From NCBI GenBank assembly GCA_039566865.1, contig CM076959.1, positions 1,533,501 through 1,597,500 of the forward strand: a stretch of 64,000 bases of DNA, given 5' to 3'. The notes below the pieces were generated by a model, which saw only the letters and a list, made by a program, of their open reading frames with translations, ran no database searches and was not told the origin of the DNA. The translations under genes were made by a program, and so were the position numbers. Below, piece after piece: positions 1 through 11,700 of this stretch (the stretch's first letter is position 1; each line of letters begins with the position of its first letter). This DNA comes from Aurelia coerulea (lineage: Eukaryota > Cnidaria > Scyphozoa > Semaeostomeae > Ulmaridae).

Positions 1-780
1 TAGGGTGGAATTCCCTATCAGGCCATCCGGGATTCAGCAATTGCTAAAAAAAGTTTTAGCAGCGAGCGAATCTATCGGAGGGTCACTTGGGGTGACTGCA
101 GAGTTGTCAAGGTAGCCTCAAAGGAATCAGTAGAACTTTAAAACGCCTCCAATCCCTTCTCAAATTTAAATAGGACAAAAAGATTATGTAGAGTGGCATA
201 AGTGGGAAAAGATGTTATTGCTTTTAATTGTAAATTTAACATTTTTATGTACTTTTTGTTTGTAAACAACTTCTTCTGTATAAATTCTCGGCTGCCCAGT
301 AAAGTTGTAGACTGATGAAGATTTTTAATCGAAACGTATTTTTATGAAAACAGTTTAATTTCTTTTATTTCATGTTCTGTTTTTTGTGAATGATGGTTTA
401 GTTTATATTATTATTATTATTATTATTATATTATTATTATTATTACTATCGGCTGTATTTGCAGAGACATTTCACTGCAAAAAGGACAAAATTTCGCTAC
501 GTTTTTTTCATGAGGAAACTTTGGGAAAATGGACTTTTCCTATAATTTCCCAAGAAGGAAATGGAAATGTCGCTTTCCCTTCAATTTCCCAGAGAGACTT
601 GTCCGTTTCCGCTAAGTTTCCATGCAGAAAATAGAGGGGAAATTTTGATATTTGTTTGCAGTGTTTGTTTTTGGCAAATCGCCAAGTCAACAAACTCGTT
701 CATCATCAATAGTAATTTACAATTGACCTCTCGTTTTATTGATTCATCTTTGTTTGAATAGCATTGGTCATTATTCTTTG
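1..780. other. Unassigned AT-rich sequence with an ATT microsatellite
   Basis: I see no supportable gene here. An (ATT)n microsatellite lies near 406-447. Around 308-335 there is a CTGATGA...GAAAC motif of the kind found at retroelement 3' ends, but no coding remnant is attached. Short open frames in this stretch overlap one another on both strands and show no recognisable protein. Confidence 0.4.
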
Positions 781-1575
781 TAGCCTGCGCGCAGACCCTA
801 TATTCCGAAGAAGAAAGGGTCTGCGCAACAACGACCAAGCGCTTGCTACACAGTGTAAATCCCTTTAGGCCAATCATTTTACTCGGACTACGGATAAATT
901 GTGGCATAGTCATAAGAGACAACTTAATTGGTCTCTTATGACTATGATAATAGCGAACGATATGTTTTTCAACACGCTAAACAACACATCGTTGACAATG
1001 ACACCTTTTCCAGTCCTTTTGGGGTCCTCTTACGAATAAACAATTAAACGTTCAAAACAGAAGCCACAATACAATCCAAAACATGAAAGTGAAGAGAACA
1101 AACAACACAATACACGACTGAAGATAAATGTGTGACAGCATATTGTGACAGCAACGAAACGATTAGCCTACGCGTAGACCCATTATCCCAAAGGAGGAAA
1201 GGGTCTACGAAACAAAGAGCAAAGGCTTGCTCCTGAGGTTTCTAGATTTCTGGAAACTTAATTTATGCAGCCTTTGTTTCAACCATAGAAATATTTCTAT
1301 TTCTATGGTTTCAACGCGTTTCACAAATCATTTGAAAAGGGGATTAGAATTATTAATTGGGCGGCCGTAGCAAGCCTTTGCTCTTTGTTTCGTAGACCCT
1401 TTCCTCCTTTGGGATAATGGGTCTACGCGTAGGCTACGAAACGATACGCATGAATTAGTTATTCACGATTGCATAAATTATTTTCCCTGAAACCCAGAAT
1501 TGTTCGGTAGCAAGCTTTTGCTCGTTGTTGCGCAGACCCTTTTTTCTTCAGAATATTGGGTCTGCGCGCAGGCTA
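781..1575. mobile_element. Mutator-like foldback MITE (outer), TIR TAGCCTGCGCGCAGACC
   Basis: The ends are inverted copies of TAGCCTGCGCGCAGACC. They are flanked by TATTCTTTG on the left and TATTATTTG on the right, a 9-bp target duplication with one mismatch. A 9-bp duplication is the hallmark of Mutator-like elements. The inner part of each arm also pairs (TTGCTCG/TTGTTGCGCAGACCC). No transposase is encoded, and a younger relative is inserted inside. Confidence 0.7.
1164..1436. mobile_element. Mutator-like foldback MITE (nested), TIR TAGCCTACGCGTAGACCC
   Basis: A 273-bp hairpin element sits inside the previous one. Its arms are long inverted repeats beginning TAGCCTACGCGTAGACCC. CGAAACGAT lies directly on both sides, a perfect 9-bp target duplication. 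A near-identical element with its own 9-bp duplication lies at 24,742-25,014. Confidence 0.8.
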
Positions 1576-2029
1576 TATTATTTGCCGCTAGAAAACGATT
1601 CTTTATGCGATTCTGGCAAAGTTTCTTTTCAGCAAGATTTCTCATAGTCAATGAACAGAGCTAAATGTAGTAACATGATGGTAGTACAAGACAAAATAGC
1701 AACACGCGCACGGTATCTTTAGCCATAAAATTTTGTGGATGTGGTCAAACATTGATCAATAGTGTAAAAAGCATTTCAATAGTAATCCATATGAGGGTGT
1801 TTTCTATCCCCTCCCTCAAGGCCTTCTGTGCAACTACATTCGGTTACAAAATTGTTGAGCAACATACGAAAAATATGGCTTTTTCTTACCCTCCGTCAGT
1901 TGCAATGTTGATTTGAAAGAACCTTAAATTTTCTGGTAGTGAATTTTTCGACTGATTTAAATTTTGCAAGGGAGCACAGGGTCAAGAAAACTTTATAGAA
2001 TGGCTCAATGACTGGCAAGTGATTATAGA
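1576..2029. other. Unassigned non-coding sequence
   Basis: No gene, terminal repeat or tandem array is recognisable here. The left arm of the large inverted duplication begins to match the right arm near the end of this stretch (GATCATGTTTGCTT at about 2,036, with its complement at about 55,855). Confidence 0.4.
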
Positions 2030-2044
2030 TAGGATCATGTTTGC

Positions 2045-2672
2045 TTTTCGAAAATGCTATCGGGTGAGTCAGGAAAGGAATCCCCGCTTGGAAGGCCACT
2101 GCTCCATGAATATCAAAGCAATAATATTGAAAACTGTCTTTTTTATTGCCAATATGTTCAATTAGGTTCAGTAATTTACCCGGCCTTAGTCGGCCATTCC
2201 TTCCCGTGGATATGGGTGATTTTCTGCAAAGCGCCCCTTCCAAAAACCTGCAAAAACGAATGAAAACAATGACAAATTTTCCTTCCTAAAATTGATGACA
2301 CACACAAATTCATGTATTTTTTCTTCTTGACAGAATGGAATCCCCCTGAGTAGGTCATCGATACCAGCGGGATGACTTGTTCATCCTCCCAAGAGGATAG
2401 CAAGTGCTAAAGCGTCCACAAGTCATTGCTGTAAGGACATTGTAAGGCAGAAATGTAAGGGGAATTTGTTCATGATTTTGGGCACGTTTTAAAGGTTTTT
2501 AAGAAGCCTTCTCGAGAAAATCCCTCATACTTTCAGAATGGAGTGGCCGATTCCAGTCAGGTAAATTTTATAGTAAATTGTAGCATTTCTACCATTAAAC
2601 TATATATTTGACGATCTGTTTTAATATTCAGGGAGCCGTGGCCTTTCAAACGGGGATTCTTTCTTCTTACTC
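2045..2672. mobile_element. Foldback element, about 630 bp, GAGTCA-type ends
   Basis: The left end CGGGTGAGTCAGGAAAGG with downstream AATCCCCGCTTGGAAGGCC is repeated in inverted form at 2,625-2,672 (GGCCTTTCAAACGGGGATT, then ACTCATCCGG). Related hairpin ends lie at 20,520/21,115 and at 47,999/49,735. The right arm lacks this insertion: there GATCATGTTTGCTT runs almost directly into the ACTTGTTGC that precedes the signal-peptide exon. No coding capacity is seen. Confidence 0.55.
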
Positions 2673-2705
2673 ATCCGGTACTTGTTGCATGTATTTTCCT
2701 TGCAG

Positions 2706-2784
2706 ATGGAGAAAAAAGTAGCACTGCGACTATTTTTTTGTGCATGTTTGCTTTCAATGCTGAAATGCACCCTTGGAGATATGT
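2706..2784 (+). CDS. Galaxin-like gene (left copy), exon 1: signal peptide
   Basis: The exon encodes 26 residues plus one base: MEKKV, a hydrophobic core with [10 protein letters not shown], then a small-residue region before GDM. The donor TGT/GTAAGT follows at 2785. Both the coding sequence and the donor are kept in the right arm at 55731-55809. TTCCTTGCAG lies immediately upstream, so an extra 5' untranslated exon is possible. Confidence 0.6.
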
Positions 2785-5700
2785 GTAAGTAAACTTTTTT
2801 CTGCATTAAAGGGGCATTCCTCGAAAATGAAATGCATGCACAAATTCACGTTGTCATCCCGATCGAGAAACAGATTACGTCAGCCCTCGGAAATCATTTT
2901 CCTTTCGTCGATCGCGCTTCTCAAACGGAATACATGGAAGAAAACATATGGACCAATTTTAATATCAATACCCTACCGTTCTTAGCGAACAAAGGTAGCA
3001 AATTTTTGTTATTGTCCATCGGTCGGTATTAGGAGAGTCTTGATAGGCTTGTTGTGCGTCGCTCATTGAATTGAGTTTGAATGTCATTTTGTATTCGTTC
3101 ATTCATGTGTCCACGGTCAACTGCGCGCAAGAGAATTGATTGGCTTTACCGAGAATTCTCGTTTTCTGTCTCGGATTCAAATTCCAGGATATGGCTAAAT
3201 TCTTGGTCTCTACTGGTTGTCCCAAAATGATAAATTATCGTTTGATTGCTTATATATCACTAAGCAGTGAACCGATTTTCAAAAAATTTATTTTATCCGA
3301 TTGCCGATAAGCTAAATTATATTTGAGGATGTTGGTTGTGCTTTCACACCGATGTTTTCATGTAAAAAAGAAGATCGATAAACCTGCTCAAATTCAACCC
3401 TTACATGTCAAAAAAAGGAAACCGCCGACTTTTCCAGTCAGCATTTTAGATGTAATACGAAAGGCTGAACTTACAGTTACATGTCGTTCAGAGAATACGA
3501 ATTAAGTTGATACTGAATTCAGAGAATACGAATGCGAGTTCAGCCTTTTGTATCACATCTAAATGTTGACCGGAAAAGTAAACCGTTTCTTTCTTGAGCT
3601 ATCTAAGACTGGAATTTGAGCAGATTTAGCAATCTCCTTTTCGATATGAAAACATCGTCGATAAACCACAACCAACATCCATCTTCAAATACAATTTAGC
3701 CTGTCGGCAATCAAATAAAATAAAGTTTTTGAAAATCAGTTCATTGATAATGGACATACAGGCAATCGAGCGACAATACATCATTTTGGGGCACCCGGTA
3801 TTTTGAAAAGTGTCTGTTTCTTTTTTGGCTGGTTTGAACTTTATTCAAGCCAGAAAAGCAAACAACGCATTCACCGATAACGGGTTTTTCTTCTGCAGGA
3901 TGCCCTTTTAATTGCAGTAGAGAATGATAACGTATTTAAATTCCTGTGGGCAAATAAGACAAACTTTCTCCAAAAAAACCTGGTTGAACACATCCATATT
4001 ATGGGCTTCGAGACCGGAAAAGTTGCGAGAATTTAAGCACATTTTTGTCAACTATTCATCAAACGTGGTTCATTTAGGGTGGCGTTTCTCTTTTCAGAAC
4101 AATTCGATATCAGCTGTCTTTTTCCCAATAGATTTCACAACAATTCACTGACCATTTTTTACTCTTTGTCGCATCGTTTTAAATTATTCATCACAAATCT
4201 GTTTCACGTGGCCAACAATGGCTCGCCCCCCTCATACAAATAGTTTTATGTTTAGGCTTGATCGGTGAATGCAATTTTGATGGAAAGCTAAACGATCTTG
4301 TTCATATCATGCATTTTTAAGGACACTTTTATTGCACCATAAATAAATAAATAAATAAGTAAATGATTTAAATACAAATAATGGAGGAGATGTTCAAAAA
4401 CACGAAATTTCGAGCGTATACTCGTTATCAAGTGACTCGAAATCAATAGAGCCGAGCAATGAAGGCAAGATAATAGCAACTTCAACATTTTAGCCAAGGA
4501 CACAGAAAGAAAGAGCATTGCAACTCCATTTCTAGCTTTTCGCAGAGAACGGAATTCAACTATATCAAGCTTGGGGGGGGGGTTGAATCAGCCCCCCTAG
4601 CGGCCTTTCTTCTGTGGATTTTTACGTCGTACATTTACAACGCTGAAACTTTCTGACTTTTAGTTTCTATCCTTCTTATAATCAAAATGAGCTTTTTAGA
4701 AAATCAAATTCAATCCAGGTGGTACACGAGATCCATAATTGAGAGATGTCTGTGCAAAATTTCAATAAATGCTAATAAAATCTACAGGAAATGCAGGAAA
4801 ACAATGAAAATAGAGAAATATATGCTACTTTTGATCCCCTATCCAACTGCATAATTTGTTTTTAATTTAAACATATGATTATGGCTGTAGGCATTCACAC
4901 ATTCTTCGAATTCCTATGCGATGACGTCATCACTTTTTACAAAATTTTTCTTTGCAAAGCAAAAGCCATTCAACCATGAAAGACACTAAAATTGGACCCA
5001 TGTTCTTATTGCCTTTCACGATCAATCAACAATTTAAAATTTTTAGTACAGAACCCTATTGACTTTGAAAATTCTTTACTGTAACGTCATCAGCACGTCA
5101 CGTGACATAACTAAAAATAGATTTCATTTTTGGGTTCAGTTCATGATATACTATGCACATGCCAAGTTTCAAGGCTCTACATCGTTCAGAACGGAAATAA
5201 AACAGGGGAGCTGAATCAGCCCCCCCCCCCCTAGTCTTCCTAGAGCATCAAATACCCTTGGCCTGATAGGGTTAAAGGACTCCCTAGCCAAAACCAATAA
5301 ACTAACTTCACACAGTTTGGTGCTTCACCCTCCCAATATCACTGCCATCAGACCTGCACCCACAGCAACTTATCGACCACTATCACCAACCAAAACCGAT
5401 CCTTCAACAATAGATCTAATTAATCATAATCATCATAATCATAATCAAAACTTATTTACAGTTGGTTTGTTTCTTGTTAACAAATACTAATTAAAACCAA
5501 CTTTCTACAATACACAATATAACGAAACCAGATAAAGCCCTAAATTTTTATTGCAAATGTAGCACGTACAGTTTTTGCCATCCCAGCAATGTATTTCTTG
5601 TTTGAATTTCATGAGAGATGTCAATTTTAGGTCATCATTAAGGGTATTCCACAAATAGGTTCTTTCTATCTCTATTTTTACATTTCTCGTATTCCCTGCA

Positions 5701-8700
5701 CAGGCTGCGTCACCTGGCATCTCACATTCCTTCCTACCAGTGGCGTGGCCAGGGGGGGATATGGGGGCAATTGCCCCCCCCACTTTTGTCGAAAGATGGT
5801 CCTCGAGATTCCTCTAAAACCAAAGAGAAAATAACTGGGTATAGGTTGGAAAAGAATTTTCCGAGAAAGGTCAAATCTTGGCACTGGCAAGCATGATATT
5901 GGGAGATGCATTTTAACCCTATCCAGACTAGGCTTTTTGAAATTTTGGGGAGACTAGGGGGGGGGGGCACAAAGTGCCCCCCTGGTTTTTCATAGATTCA
6001 TAAGTGCTAGAGACTTGAAACTTGGCACAAGTAACAAACATGATAAGGCAAACAAGATGATGTGAATTGTTTTTGTTTATGTCATGTGATTAAGTGCTGA
6101 CGTCAGCAAATGTTGCTAATTTGGGTGTAAAACCACATGTACTTTGTCACGTTGTATCTCCAAATTTATAAAACATATCGATGTCATATTTGAAACATAG
6201 AGGGATTATATCCTTGTAATTCTTATTTTGAAATTTTTGCTTTGTAACGCTAATATTTTCGCTGATGTCAGCATTTATTTATTTTGTACGAAAAAAACAG
6301 CGATTGTCGTCTAAAATTGATTATAAATTACTTTTAAAAATAGCAAAAAATGCTAAATATACATAAAGAGACCTGCTGCATCATATTATGTCATTCATTT
6401 TTCCAAAAATGAAGCATAACATGGTTTTTCGTCAGTACGCATGCGCAACAACCAATTGTTGATGACGCCATCAAAAATCAATAAAATATAGATCAAATGA
6501 AAGCTTGTTTCAAGACGAGTTCAGCAATATTTGTTTCATTGTCATAGAGCCAGTGGTTCCAAAGCTATGACTTAAAAGGTATTTATTTTGCGGATCACTC
6601 AATTTAAAAGCATGTGTTGACCCCGGAATCAGTGTCAACATTTTTGAAATAGACATGAAAAGATGTCTCATAGATAGAAACTAAAAGTCACAAAAAAGCT
6701 AGACTATTGAAGAGATACTCGATGAGCTGTGTGAAAAAGTTTACTAGGGGGGCACTTTGTGCCCCCCCCCTAGTCTGGATAGGGTTAAGCAAAAAAACAG
6801 GACCTTTCTTCAAATTTTCCTCGTGCTCTGATTCATAGGATAACTGTTGCAAAACGATCAAGATTTCCTTGTCGCTAAAGGCAATCATGATATTGGGAGA
6901 TGCATTCTAAGCCAAAGCAAAGGACCTTTCTTGAAAAATTTTCCTTGTGCTCTGATTCATGGGATAACTGTTGCAAAACGATCAAGGTTTCCTTGTCGCT
7001 AAAGGCAAGCATGCTATTGGGAGATGCATTCTAAACCAAAGTAAAGGGCGTGGCCCAAAAAATTTTCCTGGGGGCCTCGCCCCCAGACCCCCTCATTGTA
7101 CTACCCCCCACTTAATTTACCCTGGCCACGCCGCTGCTTCCTACTCGTCGAATCTTGTCTTGTCTTTGCTTGGTACGATTGATTTCGAGTCACTTGATAA
7201 CGAGAAGATGCTCGAATCATACAATTATTATGTTATCGTTTATCTGCTATAGTACCACACGCAACGAACATGCTTTTATTTCAAGAATTCATTCCGATTT
7301 TAGGTGGCACCAAGTCATTCAACCCTCCAAGATACAGATGTTGTGGGTATGTTTTTATCTATTTATAGTAAAAGTTTCAGCAAGGCAGTAATTGTTGGAA
7401 ATTTACATGATGTTTACACTCACTCTGCACTTAAAGTTTTGATCCGCTACATACAGGGCGTCCCAAAATCATTTTAGGCCGTTTGATTAAATACTAAGAA
7501 AATGATGAAATAATGAACGGGCTCCATGTCAAGATGATCATATTTCAGAAATTTTAAATCAATTTTAGATACCAGAAGCTAGCAAATTGATTACATATTC
7601 ACGGAGCTACGAGCTTTTAAAATTCAAGTTTATGCGAAAGCTGAAACCAGACGCCCATAAATTGCATGTTTCGTGAAAGTAGAATCCCATTAATTCAAAG
7701 CAAATCGAATGGAATTCAATAAGCACTTTTGATAAACTAGCTTTCTCTAACATTGAATCAAGGTTATGGATGCTTGGAGGAATCCTGTTGAGCACAATTT
7801 GCAGAGGCCCCGTCTCTCATCGATTTAGTTTTCATTGCATACTTTTGGATGCTTGCATTCTTAAGTACATTTTGGCAACGGTTACATGAACAAAATTACT
7901 TTTAAAGTCCTATTTGCTTTGCTCCGATATCAACGAGAGTAAAACATTGGACAGTCTTCTTTTACCTCGATTATGGGACGTCTTTTTGAAAAAACAAGTC
8001 AGTTAGGGGCGTCTGGTTTCAGCTTTCGCATAAATTTAAACTTCAAAAGCTTGTAAATCCTTTAATTCTTAGCGGATTCCCAAGATTATGGCGTCCAAAA
8101 TTAATTTAGAACTTTAGCAACAGGTTTGTCTAACCAGGAGCCTGTGCAATTTAACGTTGATTTTAAATATTTAATCAAACATGTAACAGATTTTCTGATA
8201 CACCCTGTAGTTGTAACGGCTTAAGATCGTTTGCACTGCACTATAACAAATTAATCCTACTAGGCGTGTCAGAACAAATAATGCATTGTCTGAAAAAGGT
8301 GAAGGAGAAACTACACCGTTAACCCTAATGCTAACGGGCTTTTTCGAACATTGTAGTACCGGGGGGGGGAGGCACAAAGTGCCCCCATCCGTAACTTCGT
8401 CAATATTGTAGATACGAGGATAAAACTCAGTACAATGGTGTAAAAGGAGCAAAATCTACACAATAGGCTACTTTTTAAGTCTTCATTACATCCATCACGT
8501 CACTATGACGTCATAATTGAGGAAAATTGCACTATTTGCTTACTATTAGCAATATTGGCAATACTTTCATACTGCTACTAAAATGTATCCCCATGCATCA
8601 CTGAATAAAATTCGGCAATTTAATGTCAATTTAAGCTCATTATTTGTACACTACGGTATATTCATCATTTACTTGCATCAGTTTGTCATTGTTTCATTTA

Positions 8701-11700
8701 TACACCTGATTACTTATGAAAATACTCTAAAATGCCTTTAAATGGTTCATAAACAGTCAATAGAACCAATTCTGACAATCTAAGGTTATATACTACATTT
8801 GTTATTATTCATATGACGTCATAAACTTTGATGACGTCGTGAACGTTAAGCCTGCTGACGCCAGCAAAAATGGATAAAACTACACATCATCTGAAATTTC
8901 TCATTGAGAGCTATTGAATGGTGGTATTCTCAATGTTCTACGGTCATCCTTGCAAAAACTGGACTCGCTTCTTTATTGGTCATGCTGACCACGTGATGAA
9001 AATAGGTTGGTCACGTGATCATTATCTACCAGTTTGAACAAAATTACAAATTTTAATTAGTCCTTGAAATTTTAGGAAAAGTTGCAAGGTTTCAGCTCTT
9101 TGCCTTTCGAACTGACGACACTACATCAAATATACTTTGCCGCGGGAACTTTGTGCACCCCCCCCCCCGGTAGTAATAGGGTTAACTCTTAATGTTCCAA
9201 ATTCCAATATTTTACTTAGGCTTGAACTAAATGTTTGAGCTTGTCCTCATAATTCTAAGTCTCATAATTCTCATAATTCTGAAATCAAGAGCTAGCCAAA
9301 GTCCTGTTTCTCCATTTAACCAAAATCAGCCTAAAATTGGCTGTTTACTATCACATGAATTAGTAATTTTATCCTCAGCATTGACAAGATAGCATAATTA
9401 CAGTTGAATACTTTCCGTCTTATTTAAAGAGAGAAACTGAGCTGAGGAAAACATTGTTTTCCAATGTTGTGGTTGATCATTGAATGACAATTGAGCAACA
9501 CGTTTATGGTGTTTGTCAAAGCCCATGAAATGTAGTTTAGAATTCTTTATTCTGTATGAAGATTGTCCACTGGAAAAATATGAACAAATTCTCGGACTTA
9601 AGTTAGGACATGTGATGCAATTGTAATTTTCAAATTAGATTTTGTAGTGTTTGATACACGGGGTGTCACAAAATGATGTATTATCGTTTGATTGCTTACA
9701 TTTCCATAACCAACGAACCGATTTTCGAAAACGTTGTTTTATCTAATTGCCTAAGGGCTAAATTGTATCTAAAGATGTTGGTTGTGGGTTTACGACTATT
9801 TTTCCATGTAGAAAAGAAAATTGATAAATCTGCTCAAATTCAAGTCTTAGGTGGCATGAGAAAGAAACGGTCTATTTTTCAGTCGACGTTTTAGATGATG
9901 CAAAAGGCTGAACTTGTAATCGTAGTCTCTGAATTCAGTATTTACTGAATTCGTATTCTCTTAATGACATATAAGTTTAGCCTTATGAGTCACATTATAT
10001 TTATATAGCCTTTTGCCTAATGTATAGCTATTTGAATTGCCGCCGTCAAAGGGTAAAGATTGGTTTACATAGAAGTACCGCAAAAAGGATAAAAATTGGG
10101 GTCCCACAAGGATCTGTCCTAGGACCTAACTTTGTCAGTTGCCTGCTCTACCCAGCTTTTCATCCGTTTTTTTCCACAGTAAAATCAGTTGTGCACCTCC
10201 GCTTCTCGCTGCCCAATTTAGAGAAGCATCGTTTACAAAAGTTGCTACTGGCCAATGTCGGCCTACGTGATATTTGCCGCTCTTATGCCAACAGGATTAT
10301 CAAAGCAGAAAGAGAACGCGAGTATAAATGAGCGCAAATAACGCATCAATAAAGCAAAATGCTCTTGAAATGCTGCATGGAAGAACTGCACTTGCTAGGC
10401 GCCTTGAATGAAAGGCTTGCATGCGCCAGGAATGGTTATGATGACGCGCGGATAGCAGGTCTTTGCGTCACAAAGTCCAAATCTACACGCTTGTTTGAAA
10501 TATTTTTTCAATTCCCAACATGCAATAATTTACATTAGCTATCGAGTATAATTTCAAAGAAATTATAAAACAACTTAAAGTCTTTGTTTTAATAAAAATG
10601 ACATTAAACTTGCGCAATCATTGAACGACCGCTCGCGCTACAGATTGTACGTAATCCATTTCAAAATTCCCTAGTCATTTCGAAGAGCACTCCCTTTGTT
10701 CTGCCAAGCTCAATCTGTAGGAAACTTTATCACTGTTTTTCGACCTTTCTGGGCAGTCTGCAGACAAAACAATTTCAAGAAATCGTTAATATATCTATAA
10801 ATTGGCAAACGAAAAATTTACAAAAAAATATCCCAGAATAATATAGGTATTGACAAAAGATTTAATCAAAATAACTAAAATCGGCCATGTATGTAATTTA
10901 TCCTGGCCTGTCGAAAGTGGGAACTTTTTTCTGGCTAACCCGGTACTTATGTGGGCTAGACCTACAAAAAATCGTAACGAATTTGGGAAATGATCTCAGT
11001 AGATTATTGGAATGGTTTACAAACTATGGAATGGTTGCAAACCCAACAAAATTTCAGCTAATGTTCCTTGGCTTGAAAGGTAAGATAGGATTGCGACTTA
11101 ACATCGAGGAGGACAAATTATCTGCAACCGATCATTTCAAATTGCTAGGGATTGTAATTGACAGCAAATTAAAGTTTAATAAACATGTTAAAACGTTATG
11201 TTCAAAAGTCATTAAGAAAATCAGTGCCTTTTCTAGGCTAAATGCGCATATTTGTAGAGAGCAGGCATTAACAATTTATAATGCGGTAATTTTATCGAAC
11301 TTCAATTATTGCCCTTTGATCTGGCTATTCTGCAGAAAAGATGCAAACAAAGAGATCGACCCCATCATAAACGTGATCTTCGGATCCTCCATGAAGACTA
11401 TAAATGTTCCTTTGAAACATTTCTCACTCGAAGTGGCAGCTTTAGTATACATGTTAAAAATGTACAGAAATTATTGAGAGAATCTACAAGTCAGTCAATC
11501 ATCTTAATCCACCGCTTGTATGGGAATTTCATGAAAAGAAACATGTAACTTACAATCTAAGGATTCAAAATTTATGTAAACTGCCACAAACAAAGACACA
11601 TGGTATGGGCAAGACTCACTGTCTTTTTAGAGGAAGCTTCGTCTGGAACACCCTCGATGACAGTGTCAAAAATGAGCCAACACTTTCGGCTTTCAAAAAG

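Noticed and set aside
308..345. Hammerhead ribozyme (CTGATGA...GAAAC)
   Set aside because: The core words and a short stem II can be drawn, but the cleavage site and stem I partners do not fit. Kept only as a retroelement-tail-like motif.
3901..4030. Extra galaxin-like exon after TTTTAATTGCAG
   Set aside because: Open on the left arm, but the right-arm counterpart has an in-frame stop after RFL, and the intron there would be only about 31 bp.
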